DNA from: Acidimicrobiaceae bacterium
Lineage (GTDB): Bacteria; Actinomycetota; Acidimicrobiia; Acidimicrobiales; RAAP-2
Direction of reading: 5' to 3'
Assembly (NCBI GenBank): GCA_003167415.1
Contig: PMTF01000019.1
Span: forward strand, 1 to 64,000
Length of the DNA: 64,000 bases
Shown here: in pieces, positions 43,994-52,398 of the stretch
Position numbering within the stretch: position 1 is the stretch's first letter
Layout: every line of letters begins with the position of its first letter
Program-made: the position numbers and the translations under genes
Notes under the pieces: model-generated
Told to the model about the DNA's origin: nothing
The model's input: only the letters and a program-made list of their open reading frames with translations
Database searches by the model: none

Positions 43994-44584
43994 TCAGCGT
44001 CGGCGGCACACGAGTTCGCCCTTGCCGACGGTGGCGATCATGGCGTCGACCCGATCATCGGCGAGCACCCGGTCGAGCATCGATTGAAGGTCGTCGCGGT
44101 GACTCGTGGCGTTATCGGCGATGAGGATGGCTCCGGGAACCATCTTCGGCACGACGAGGTCGTAACAGGACTCGTAGACGTCCTTCTCGGCGTCGAGGAA
44201 GCAGAACCCCACGTCCTCGATCTCGTCAACGTGGTCGAGGAAGTCGCCCTCGACCAGATGCACGACGTCGGTGACTTGCGTTCGAGCGAAGGTCGCACGA
44301 GCCAACCGGGCCTTCTCGGGAAGTATTTCGAACGTGGTGAGGCTGCGCCCGCTGATCCGACAGGCCTGGGCCAACCAGAGCGCGGAGTACCCGGCGCTCG
44401 TGCCGATCTCGATCATCGCGCCGGCCGGGGCCGCCGCGGCCCATAGGGCGATGAACCGACCGGTGTCGGGTGTGATCTGTCGTAGGCGCTCGAGATGCGG
44501 CGTTCCGTTGACGCGATCGTGCTCGTCCCGTACTTCGAGGTCGTGCATCACCTCGAGCACGTCGGCGGACTGGTCATTGAACAT
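43994..44584 (-). CDS. O-methyltransferase family 3 protein (CCoAOMT-type)
   Basis: The 196-residue protein has AMIEIGTSAGYSALWLA (SAM motif I, about 56-72), FEILPEKARLARATFAR, and VGFCFLDAEKDVYESCYDLVVPKMVPGAILIADNA with the metal-binding Asp-Asn region. These features are typical of COMT/caffeoyl-CoA-type cation-dependent O-methyltransferases. It uses ATG 44584 behind the RBS GGGAGGAGG. Another in-frame ATG upstream is less likely. The substrate is unknown. Confidence 0.85.
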   Translation of the reverse strand: MFNDQSADVLEVMHDLEVRDEHDRVNGTPHLERLRQITPDTGRFIALWAAAAPAGAMIEIGTSAGYSALWLAQACRISGRSLTTFEILPEKARLARATFARTQVTDVVHLVEGDFLDHVDEIEDVGFCFLDAEKDVYESCYDLVVPKMVPGAILIADNATSHRDDLQSMLDRVLADDRVDAMIATVGKGELVCRRR

Positions 44585-44681
44585 GAAGCCTCCTCCCAAA
44601 TCGGTACCAACCTATCGGTCCAGGGAAGCGAAACCAATCGCTTTGTCACACGCCGCCGACGGGGTGGAACCGTCGCTTAGT

Positions 44682-45602
44682 TCAACTCTTGGAGTATGAC
44701 GAGATGGTCGCGTTCAACACGTCGTCCCAAGGAGTGGGCGCAAGTCCGAAGGTGCTTCGGGTTTCGGAGTCATCGATAACGAATGGAGCTTGGAACTGGT
44801 ACAGCGTCTTGGGTAACTCACGGACGTCCGTATTGAACAGGCCGAGGACGCGCAGTGCCACCGTTGGAACCTTGGTGATCTTGACGTTGGTGGCACCGAC
44901 GATGACGGCAATATCGTCAAGGGCCTGGCGAACCGAACGCGGGGGATTCGCGGGCGCGTGCCACGCGCGGCCCCAGGACTGGTCGTCCTGAGCGCAGGTC
45001 ACGAGGGTCCGTGCGACGTCGTCGGTGTAGTTCCAGCTGTGTGGTGCGTCGAGGTTGCCAATCACCTGACAGCTCTTGCCCGCGAGAATGCGCGGGATGA
45101 GCATCCCGAGATAGCTCTGTGACCGGGGACCGATGAAGTCAGAGGCGCGCACCTCGGTGGCCTGGATTCGACCATCGTCGTGCGCGCGCTTGGCGTCACG
45201 CCACATGGTGGCGCGCACCTGCGCCTTCTCGTAATCGGCGTTGAGTGGATCGTGCGGCGTCATCGGTCCCGTGGGACGTCCGTAGGCGTAGAGATTGTTG
45301 AGGGTGACGAGCTTCGATCCACTGGCTTCGGCCGCGGCGAGGATCGCGTTCGCGATTGGCGGCCAGTCGGTTGGCCATCGGTGGTAGGCGGGGTTCGCGC
45401 AATTGAAGATCGCGTCAGTGCCTATTGCGTGACGCGCCACGGTCTCAGGGTCCGAGGCGTCGCCCGCTACTCGCTCGATGAGCGGGTGCTCGGGACCCGC
45501 GCCGCCCCGGGAGAGCAGTCGAACGCTGTGCCCCTGCTGAGCGAGATCCTCCGCAACAACTGTGCCGATCGCTCCGGCGCCGACAATCAAATAGGTCCCC
45601 AC
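44682..45602 (-). CDS. NAD-dependent epimerase/dehydratase-like (SDR) protein under TetR control
   Basis: The 306-residue protein has a glycine-rich nucleotide motif YLIVGAGAIGTVVAEDLA (3-20) and Asp-Ala-Ser-Asp in the cofactor region. Further on are a YAYGRPTG segment with the catalytic-like Tyr, and ASDFIGPRSQSYLG. It resembles extended SDRs with NmrA-like features; the classic YxxxK is not obvious. GTG 45602 follows GAAGGAGGA. It is divergent from the TetR gene, with shared operators, so it is the likely target of that regulator. Confidence 0.8.
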   Translation of the reverse strand: MGTYLIVGAGAIGTVVAEDLAQQGHSVRLLSRGGAGPEHPLIERVAGDASDPETVARHAIGTDAIFNCANPAYHRWPTDWPPIANAILAAAEASGSKLVTLNNLYAYGRPTGPMTPHDPLNADYEKAQVRATMWRDAKRAHDDGRIQATEVRASDFIGPRSQSYLGMLIPRILAGKSCQVIGNLDAPHSWNYTDDVARTLVTCAQDDQSWGRAWHAPANPPRSVRQALDDIAVIVGATNVKITKVPTVALRVLGLFNTDVRELPKTLYQFQAPFVIDDSETRSTFGLAPTPWDDVLNATISSYSKS

Positions 45603-45619
45603 GGATCCTCCTTCTATGG

Positions 45620-45680
45620 GAGAGCACTGCTCTCGCAACAGTATGACACATTCATTTGGATTTTGCAAGAGCACCGCTCT
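45620..45680. promoter_or_regulatory. Two TetR operators and the epimerase promoter
   Basis: GAGAGCACTGCTCTC (45620-45634) and AGAGCACCGCTCT (45668-45680) are near-perfect palindromes with the same AGAGC/GCTCT arms, the hallmark of a TetR operator pair. On the minus strand TTGCAA (45668-45663) and CATACT (45645-45640) are 17 bp apart and drive the epimerase gene. One operator covers the transcription start and the other lies over the -35 end toward tetR. Confidence 0.8.
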
Positions 45681-45723
45681 CTAATTTCGGGCAATGGGAA
45701 AGCTCACCTGCGATACTGGTCGG

Positions 45724-46443
45724 ATGAGTGAGGTTCGACCGACCAGAGCCGAAGCCCGACTCCTCCAAATCGAGCGGATCAAATCGACGTCTCGACGGTT
45801 GATGGCCGAGAAGGGCGCTCCGGGACTGTCGCTGCGTGAGGTCGCGCGAGAGATGGGCGTCGTTTCGTCGGCCCTCTACCGATACTTTCCGACGAGGGAC
45901 GATCTCTTGACCGCGCTCATCGTCGACGCCTACAACGATCTCGGTGATTTCGCCGAGCGCGCGACCTCCCGCGTGCCCCGCGACGACCCACGACGCCAAC
46001 TTCACGCGGCCGCCTCGGCCATCCGTAAATGGGCGAAGTCGAATCCGCACGAGTACGCCCTGCTCTACGGGTCCCCGGTCCCCGGCTACGAAGCGCCGCG
46101 GTTTACAGTCGAACCGGCCGCGCGAGTGGCGTTGGTTCTCAGTTCCATAATTACCGACGCGTGGCGCCATTCCGACGCCGAGGGGCGACGGGATGAGGAT
46201 GGGAAGACTTTGAGGGGCGTGCTCGAGACGCGCACTCTGGACGGTGTCATGCCCGGGGTTACGGAGCCGGTGCGTGCACTCTCTCTGATGATGTGGTCGC
46301 AGATTTTTGGCTGCATTAGCTTCGAGCTCTTCGGCCATTACAAGGGAACAGTACGAAACGCCAATCGGTTCTTCGCCATCGTGGTGGACGAGACCGCCAA
46401 CCTCGTTTTGCCGCCTGACAGCGACCCTACGAGAGGAACGTGA
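45724..46443 (+). CDS. TetR-family transcriptional regulator
   Basis: The protein has 239 residues from ATG 45724 (a longer start at 45694 is possible). Its N-terminal HTH has ASTSRRLMAEKG-like helix 1 and LSLREVAREMGVVSSALYRYFPTRDDLL (about 36-63), followed by a C-terminal ligand domain similar to TetR_C_13/WHG types. It is divergent from the epimerase gene and separated from it by two palindromic operators, so it probably represses both. The ligand is unknown. Its stop overlaps the next start. Confidence 0.88.
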   Translation: MSEVRPTRAEARLLQIERIKSTSRRLMAEKGAPGLSLREVAREMGVVSSALYRYFPTRDDLLTALIVDAYNDLGDFAERATSRVPRDDPRRQLHAAASAIRKWAKSNPHEYALLYGSPVPGYEAPRFTVEPAARVALVLSSIITDAWRHSDAEGRRDEDGKTLRGVLETRTLDGVMPGVTEPVRALSLMMWSQIFGCISFELFGHYKGTVRNANRFFAIVVDETANLVLPPDSDPTRGT

Positions 46444-47027
46444 TGCAACTGATCTACCCACTCAGCACCGAGCGACTGATCATCCGCGCCCTTACGCCCG
46501 ATGACGTGGAACGTCATCACGTGCTGTTCGCCGATCCCGACGTGGTGCGTTATCTCTATTTCGGTCCGTTTGATCGGCCGGCCGCGCAAGAACATCTGGC
46601 TCGACGAAGCATTGTAGATCTGCCCGTCGAAGGCGGGTGGATCAACTTCGGCGTCGAAGTGAAGGGCGAAGGCGTCCTCATCGGAGAGTTGGCGATGGGG
46701 TTCGTCAGCGCGACGCACGCGCACTATGAAGTCGGCTACGTGTTCGACCCGGCGTACGCCGGACACGGCTACGCGACCGAAGGCACCGCCATGATCGTCG
46801 AATTGGCGTTCTCGGGACTGGGGGCGCACCGCGTAAGTGGCCGTCTCGACGCCCGCAATGACCCGTCAGCCGGAGTGCTCGAACGATTAGGCATGCGACG
46901 AGAAGCCAATTTCATTGAGAATGAATACGTCAAGGGCGAGTGGACCGACGAACTCGTTTACGCCATCCTCGCGCCCGAGTGGCGCGCGCTCCACGGACCG
47001 GCCAAGGTGTTTGAATTCCGGAACTAG
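46443..47027 (+). CDS. GNAT-family N-acetyltransferase, RimJ/RimL type
   Basis: The 194-residue protein begins with the RimJ-like TERLIIRALTPDDVERHHVLF and carries HYEVGYVFDPAYAGHGYATEG (acetyl-CoA motif) and GARNDPSAGVLERLGM-like text toward the end. It probably acetylates protein N-termini or small molecules. It is coupled to the TetR gene (overlap at TGATG; GTG 46440 also possible), so the two may be regulated together. Confidence 0.85.
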   Translation: MQLIYPLSTERLIIRALTPDDVERHHVLFADPDVVRYLYFGPFDRPAAQEHLARRSIVDLPVEGGWINFGVEVKGEGVLIGELAMGFVSATHAHYEVGYVFDPAYAGHGYATEGTAMIVELAFSGLGAHRVSGRLDARNDPSAGVLERLGMRREANFIENEYVKGEWTDELVYAILAPEWRALHGPAKVFEFRN

Positions 47028-47049
47028 TCGTCGTCGTGCCGGTCGGGTT

Positions 47050-47655
47050 TTATGCGCGCAACGATCGATTGGGACGGAACCACTTGTATTCGATGTTCTT
47101 GGCGATCTGTTGAGCGAGGAGATCGCTGAGTTCTCGGGCCACCAACCATAGGGCGAGGTCGAGGCCGCTCGTGACGCCGCCGCTCGTGACCAGGTCACCA
47201 TCGTCAACGACGCGTTCCGGGACGACGTTGACGCCCAATTCCGAGAGTTCTTCGAGCGCGGAGTGATGCGTGTTGGCGCGGCGTCCGGTGATGACGCCCG
47301 CGTGAGCCCACAACATCGTTCCGGTGCACACGCCGGCGATCACCGTGGCGCTCTTGGCGGACTCGATAAGCAGCGGCGCCAATTCACCCTTCTGGTATTC
47401 GGCCCACGCGCCCTGTTTGGAGCGCGCGTTCCAGCCACCGCCAGAGACGATCACAATGTCCGCCTCGCCCGGCGTGAAGGGGCCGTCGGTGGCGAACGTG
47501 AGTCCGTGGGCACCGCAGATCGTGTGTTGACCGGTGTGGGCGACCAGTCGCACCGAGAAATCAATACTCAGGTATTCGGCTCGCCTCAGAATCTCGTACG
47601 GGCCCAGGGCGTCCAACTCGTCAAGTCCGTCGTAGACGACGATGTCGGCGCGCAT
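47050..47655 (-). CDS. DJ-1/PfpI-family protein
   Basis: The 201-residue protein has the nucleophile-elbow segment AGVCTGTMLWAHAG (Cys near residue 107), preceded by IVIVSGGGWN, and the N-terminal DIVVYDGLDELDALGPYEIL typical of DJ-1/PfpI and isonitrile hydratase-like members. ATG 47655 is chosen because upstream in-frame codons are not family-like. It may act as a glyoxalase-type or chaperone-like enzyme; the role is unknown. Confidence 0.85.
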   Translation of the reverse strand: MRADIVVYDGLDELDALGPYEILRRAEYLSIDFSVRLVAHTGQHTICGAHGLTFATDGPFTPGEADIVIVSGGGWNARSKQGAWAEYQKGELAPLLIESAKSATVIAGVCTGTMLWAHAGVITGRRANTHHSALEELSELGVNVVPERVVDDGDLVTSGGVTSGLDLALWLVARELSDLLAQQIAKNIEYKWFRPNRSLRA

Positions 47656-47973
47656 GACCCGAGTGTAGAAGAGGCAATCACGAACGGAGAGTATGACGTG
47701 GATCGACAAAACCCTTGAATCAAAGGTCCGATTGGCCCGTCGGCGACGCACGCTCGAATCACGTGGCCCGAGGATTGACGGTGGCTTGAATGCGTCAAAT
47801 TGAGTCGTCGACATTTCGCTGAATAGTAAGAATTCGGTAAAGCTGACCGCTGTAACGCTTTGGCGACTCTCAAGACTGCTTGATATGGGGAGTCGCGACC
47901 CGTGGTCACTTAGAGTTCAAATAATGGGTCTTCGATTGCGTTGGTTGTGTGACCACGCGATGATGCACCAATC
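47656..47973. other. Intergenic region between the DJ-1 gene and dipZ
   Basis: These 318 bp lie upstream of two divergent genes. I see no RNA gene, repeat or convincing promoter motif in them. Weak open frames here do not look coding. Confidence 0.4.
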
Positions 47974-49692
47974 GTGACGCTGATCATTGTCGCCTTCGCG
48001 GCCGGTTTGATTGCCGGCATTTCTCCGTGCATATTGCCGGTCCTTCCTATCGTGTTCGTGGCGGGCGTGGCCGCACCCGACGCGGCGGTGGATCCCAAGG
48101 GTTCGTGGCGTCGCTCGGTGGCGATCGTGCTGGGACTCGTCTTGAGTTTCAGCCTCCTTGTGCTCGTCGGGTCCGAGATTCTCTCCGGTTTGGATCTCCC
48201 TCAGAGCACGTTGATGTGGACGGGAGTCGTTCTCTTGGGCCTCGTCGGAATCGGCTTCGTCGTTCCTGCGATTGGAGAATGGCTGGAACGGCCCTTCGCC
48301 CGGATGGTCGGACGCCAACCGAGCAGCTCGAGCGGCGGATTCGTCATCGGCTTGGCCCTGGGACTGGTCTTCGTGCCGTGCGCGGGGCCGGTGTTGGCGG
48401 CGATCACCGTGCTTGGCGCGACGCGCGACGTCCATTTTCAGACCGTCCTGGTCACCCTGGCGTTCGCCATCGGCGCGGTAGTGCCGCTCCTCTTCATTGC
48501 CCTGGCCGGCGGTGGGCTGGTCCATCGGGTTCGTTCGGTTCGCTCCCACGCTCCGATGATTCGACAGATCGGCGGTGTCGTATTGCTCTTGATGGCGATC
48601 GGGATCGCCACGAACGCCTTCGACTTCTTGCAAAAGGACGTGCCCGGCTACACGAGTGTGCTCCAAAAGAAGATTGAAGGGTCCACGAGTATCCGCAAGC
48701 AGCTGAACGCGTTGAAGGGCACGTCGGGCTCGAAGGGCGTTTCGGGATCACTCGTGTCGTGTCCGTCCGCGTCCCCGGGCTTGGTGACCTGTGGGTTGGC
48801 GCCGAATTTCACGAACGTCACCAAATGGCTCAATACGCCCCAAGGCAAGCCACTCTCTCTAAAGGGCCTGCGAGGAAAAGTCGTGCTCGTCGACTTCTGG
48901 ACCTACTCGTGCATCAACTGTCAACGATCCTTGCCACACGTCGAGGCGTGGTACCAGCGCTACGCCCCCTACGGGTTGGAGATTGTCGGCGTGCATACGC
49001 CCGAATTCGCGTTCGAACACGTGGTGAGCAACGTGAGGGCCCAGGCCAAGACGCTGGGCGTCAAATACCCCATCGCCGTCGACAACAACTACGGAACATG
49101 GAACGATTACGACAACGAGTACTGGCCGGCCGAATACCTCATCGACGCGAAGGGCGTCGTGCGTCACGTGGACTTCGGTGAGGGTAACTACTCGTTGACC
49201 GAAAGTCTCATCCGACGGCTCTTGGTGGCGGCCCACCCGGGGCTGAAGCTGCCGCCGCCCACGTCGGTACCGAACCTCACCCCGTTCGTCGAGACGAGCC
49301 CCGAGTCGTACGTGGGCTACAAGTACGGACTGACCTACATGGACTCCGACGTTGAACCCGCGGAGAACGTCGCGGCCCAGTATCACTTCCCGAGCTATCT
49401 GTCCTCGACCACGTGGGCCCTGTCGGGCGTGTGGAATGAACACGCCGAAGAAGCGACGTCGATCAAGGACGCGAAACTGGAGATCAACTACATGGCCCAA
49501 GACGTCTACCTCGTCATGGGGGGCTCGGGGACAGTGACGGTGTCGGCCGGCAACGGCACGGCGCCCATGACGATCCAGGTCGGTGGCGTACCTCGGCTCT
49601 ACACGCTCTTTCACACGATTGCGTCGACCAACGGCACCATGGTGCTGAAATTCACGCCCGGTGTTCAGGCCTTCGATTTCACCTTCGGTTGA
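47974..49692 (+). CDS. dipZ: DipZ-type fusion: CcdA membrane domain + thioredoxin-like domain + C-terminal DipZ domain
   Basis: The 572-residue protein moves reducing power across the membrane. The N-terminal CcdA domain (about 1-215, six hydrophobic segments) carries the two redox cysteine motifs GISPCILPVLPI and VFVPCAGPVLAA. A linker leads to an extracytoplasmic thioredoxin-like domain (about 285-425) with WTYSCINC near 310-316. The C-terminal domain (about 430-572) is the DipZ/CBM-like lobe ending in VQAFDFTFG. It matches M. tuberculosis DipZ in architecture. The GTG 47974 start lacks a strong RBS. Confidence 0.88.
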   Translation: MTLIIVAFAAGLIAGISPCILPVLPIVFVAGVAAPDAAVDPKGSWRRSVAIVLGLVLSFSLLVLVGSEILSGLDLPQSTLMWTGVVLLGLVGIGFVVPAIGEWLERPFARMVGRQPSSSSGGFVIGLALGLVFVPCAGPVLAAITVLGATRDVHFQTVLVTLAFAIGAVVPLLFIALAGGGLVHRVRSVRSHAPMIRQIGGVVLLLMAIGIATNAFDFLQKDVPGYTSVLQKKIEGSTSIRKQLNALKGTSGSKGVSGSLVSCPSASPGLVTCGLAPNFTNVTKWLNTPQGKPLSLKGLRGKVVLVDFWTYSCINCQRSLPHVEAWYQRYAPYGLEIVGVHTPEFAFEHVVSNVRAQAKTLGVKYPIAVDNNYGTWNDYDNEYWPAEYLIDAKGVVRHVDFGEGNYSLTESLIRRLLVAAHPGLKLPPPTSVPNLTPFVETSPESYVGYKYGLTYMDSDVEPAENVAAQYHFPSYLSSTTWALSGVWNEHAEEATSIKDAKLEINYMAQDVYLVMGGSGTVTVSAGNGTAPMTIQVGGVPRLYTLFHTIASTNGTMVLKFTPGVQAFDFTFG

Positions 49693-49809
49693 CTCACGCT
49701 CACGGCCCCGGACGTCGACTGATGAAGCGGAGAAAGCGACAAGTACACTCCGAAGAACGAGCTGAATATGGCGAAATGAATCGTTCTCGGCCGTAGTGAA
49801 GGGATTCAG

Positions 49810-50736
49810 ATGGTTGGCATCGTGTTAGCAGTTGTGGCGGGGATCATTGTTTTGATCGTCTTGGCGGCGATTCTGAAGGCCGTTCGAATCGTGCAACAGG
49901 GATTCGTCGGCGTCATCACTCGTTTCGGCGAGTTCAAGGACATTAAGAATCCCGGTCTGACCTTCATCATTCCCTTCATCGAGGTCATGAAGATCGTCGA
50001 CGTCCGCGAGACCCCGCGCACCGGGGACCGCCAGCAGGTCATTACGCGCGACAACGTAGCGGTCATCGTCAACGCGACCATCTTCAGTCAGGTGGTGGAC
50101 GTTCGACTGGCCCTCTTCACCAACTCGGACTACCTCGTGAGCGTCGACAACCTGGCGCGCACCTCGGTGCGCGCGGTCTTCGGCAGCATCACCCTGGACG
50201 AAGCGTTCTCACAGCGCGAGCGCATCGGTACGATGCTCCAGACCCAGATGGAAGAGGCCACGGACAAGTGGGGCGTTCGCATCAATCGGGTGGAGGTCCT
50301 GGAGATCACGCCGCCCGAGCAGATCCTTCAGGCGATGGCCCTGCAAAAGCAGGCCGATCAAGAGAAGCGCGCTCGGATTCTGGAATCCGAGGGCCAGCAG
50401 CAGTCCGCGGTGAACGTCGCCGACGGTCAACGCCAAGCGGCGATCAAAGAGGCCGAAGGTGCCCAGCAGTCCGACATCTTGCGCGCCCAAGGTCGCCGGC
50501 AGGCACTCATCCTCGAAGCCGAAGGACGGGCTCAGGCCATCGCCTCGGTGTACGCGGCCATCAAGTTGCAACAGCCCGACCCGACGCTGGTGGCGATTCT
50601 GCAGCTCGACACGTTGTCGAAGTTCGCCGAGAGTCCCAACACCAAGTTGATCATCCCGGCCGAGAGCGCCGCGCTCTTGGGTGCCGCGCAGGCCCTCAAG
50701 AGTGTGATGGCCGACGTGCCGACCACGCAGGCCTAG
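49810..50736 (+). CDS. SPFH/stomatin (band 7) family membrane protein
   Basis: The 308-residue protein has an N-terminal membrane segment (about 4-24) and an SPFH domain with VQQGFVGVITRFGEFKDIKNPGLTFIIPFIE, then a long Gln/Ala/Glu-rich coiled coil (about 178-255). Stomatin-like proteins oligomerise in membrane microdomains and are often paired with NfeD. Here the NfeD-like gene is on the opposite strand just downstream rather than in the same operon. Confidence 0.9.
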   Translation: MVGIVLAVVAGIIVLIVLAAILKAVRIVQQGFVGVITRFGEFKDIKNPGLTFIIPFIEVMKIVDVRETPRTGDRQQVITRDNVAVIVNATIFSQVVDVRLALFTNSDYLVSVDNLARTSVRAVFGSITLDEAFSQRERIGTMLQTQMEEATDKWGVRINRVEVLEITPPEQILQAMALQKQADQEKRARILESEGQQQSAVNVADGQRQAAIKEAEGAQQSDILRAQGRRQALILEAEGRAQAIASVYAAIKLQQPDPTLVAILQLDTLSKFAESPNTKLIIPAESAALLGAAQALKSVMADVPTTQA

Positions 50737-50793
50737 ACGGTCTCACCGAGCATGGCGGTGCGAGGGCGTCACCCTCTGGCGACACCGATTCGA

Positions 50794-51279
50794 CTAGACG
50801 GGATCGACCCAGAGCGTGGTGCCGTAGGCCTTCTTCACGACGACCGGTGTGCCGTCGGGTAGTTGCGCCGGCCAGTCGGTGACGGCCTTCCACGACTCGC
50901 CCTGAATCTTCACTCGCCCCGGATGCGTGGCGTCGCCCACCGGCATTTCTACGGTTCCTCGCATATCCGTCATCGCGGTGTTGGTCGGCTGGGACATGTC
51001 GATTTCGAACCGGTGGTGATGAAACTTGCGCATCGCGAACGGTCGAAGCGTCACGAGCGAGACCGCCGAGACCGCGAGCCAGGCGGCCGCCTGGAACGTG
51101 AACGGGAGGTCGGCCAGTGCCAGTACGAAGGAGATGGCGGCGCCGAAGCCAATGAAGACCGCGATGAAGGCGTTCGAGTGCAGTTCGAGTACGAACGAAA
51201 ACCCGATGATCACGACCCAGAACAGAATTGCAAACATTAATCGCAGTATACGGCGGGTCCGAAAATCAAAACGGGGCAT
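50794..51279 (-). CDS. NfeD-like membrane protein
   Basis: The protein has 161 residues from ATG 51279; ATG 51237 also gives a complete fold. Its two or three N-terminal membrane segments (FAILFWVVIIGFSFVLEL, AFIAVFIGFGAAISFVLAL, then AAWLAVSAVSLVTLRPFA) precede a C-terminal OB-fold domain with GTVEMPVGDATHPGRVKIQG and VVVKKAYGTTLWVDP. NfeD partners of stomatins are thought to form a membrane scaffold. It is convergent with the SPFH gene, 57 bp away. Confidence 0.82.
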   Translation of the reverse strand: MPRFDFRTRRILRLMFAILFWVVIIGFSFVLELHSNAFIAVFIGFGAAISFVLALADLPFTFQAAAWLAVSAVSLVTLRPFAMRKFHHHRFEIDMSQPTNTAMTDMRGTVEMPVGDATHPGRVKIQGESWKAVTDWPAQLPDGTPVVVKKAYGTTLWVDPV

Positions 51280-51403
51280 CGAAACGACGACGGATTGTCG
51301 TTCTGCCCGGTCACATTGCGACCATTTTGGGGGGAGAATTCGGTGCTTGGCCTCGTTACGATTAGGTCGATGGTCGGCTCTTCGCCGAAGGAGGGAAGGT
51401 CGG

Positions 51404-52294
51404 ATGGTGACGGATAACAGAGTCGAAGTCATCGAGAGCCGCGAAGCGCAGGTGGCGGACCTTCGCGTTCGACGGGCCCTTCCGACGAAAGGACGACGGA
51501 CCGTCGGCGCGTGGTGTTTCGTGGATCATATGGGACCGATGTCGCCGAGCCCGGATCGATCAATTGACGTAGCGCCGCATCCCCACCTCGGTTTGCAGAC
51601 CGTGACGTGGCTCTTCAGCGGCGAGTTCTTGCACCGTGACAGTCTCGGATCCGAGCAGCTCATCCGTGCCGGTCAATTAAATCTCATGACGTCGGGCCAT
51701 GGGGTGGCGCATTCCGAGGAGAATCCCGGACTTCGTTCGGGCGAAATGCACGGCATGCAACTCTGGATCGCGCAACCATCGATGACTCGCGACGGTGGCG
51801 CCGATTTCGAACACTTTGACGAACTGCCAAGAACCGACACGTCGAATCTCACGACGACCGTGCTCGTTGGCTCTTTTGGCGACGTCAGTTCGCCAGCCCG
51901 CCGAGACAGCGACCACGTCGGCGTCGAACTCGACCTCCACGGAGGTCCCGTCACGGTGGCCCTCGAGCCAACCTACGAGTACGCCCTGATCGTGGCGAAT
52001 GGCGCCGTGTCGGTCGATGACACCGTCGTGCAACCCGGCGCGTTGGCGTACCTCGGGGAGGGGCGCGACGAGTGCCACTTCGACTCGAGCGGCCCGAGTC
52101 GGGCGATGCTGATCGGCGGCGTTCCCTTCGACGAGCGGCTGTTCATGTGGTGGAACTTCGTGGCGCGAACGCAAGACGAGATCTCCGACGCGTGGCGGGC
52201 GTGGGCCACCGGTGACGAACGATTCGGGCCTGTCGCTTCACCATTCAGCCGCATCGAAGTAGGTCCGCCGCCGTGGCTCATGGCGTTGCGCTGA
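51404..52294 (+). CDS. Pirin-family cupin protein
   Basis: The 296-residue bicupin starts near GRRTVGAWCFVDHMGP, the pirin signature, with the iron ligands in HPHLGLQTVTWLFSGEFLHRDSLG (about 61-84; His residues) and the SGHGVAHSEENP segment (about 97-108) carrying a further His and Glu. The second cupin domain follows. Pirins act as quercetin-like dioxygenases or redox-sensing cofactors. ATG 51404 follows GGAGGGAAGG; longer frames upstream are antisense to the NfeD gene. Confidence 0.9.
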   Translation: MVTDNRVEVIESREAQVADLRVRRALPTKGRRTVGAWCFVDHMGPMSPSPDRSIDVAPHPHLGLQTVTWLFSGEFLHRDSLGSEQLIRAGQLNLMTSGHGVAHSEENPGLRSGEMHGMQLWIAQPSMTRDGGADFEHFDELPRTDTSNLTTTVLVGSFGDVSSPARRDSDHVGVELDLHGGPVTVALEPTYEYALIVANGAVSVDDTVVQPGALAYLGEGRDECHFDSSGPSRAMLIGGVPFDERLFMWWNFVARTQDEISDAWRAWATGDERFGPVASPFSRIEVGPPPWLMALR

Positions 52295-52398
52295 TCTAGG
52301 CCTTCAAGAGTTGATTGGGTGGCGGCCAACTTTTTCGAGAGAGATAGTGGCAAATGGCCGAGCACTACCATGGACTCAGCCACTGCGTGGAGAGGTAA

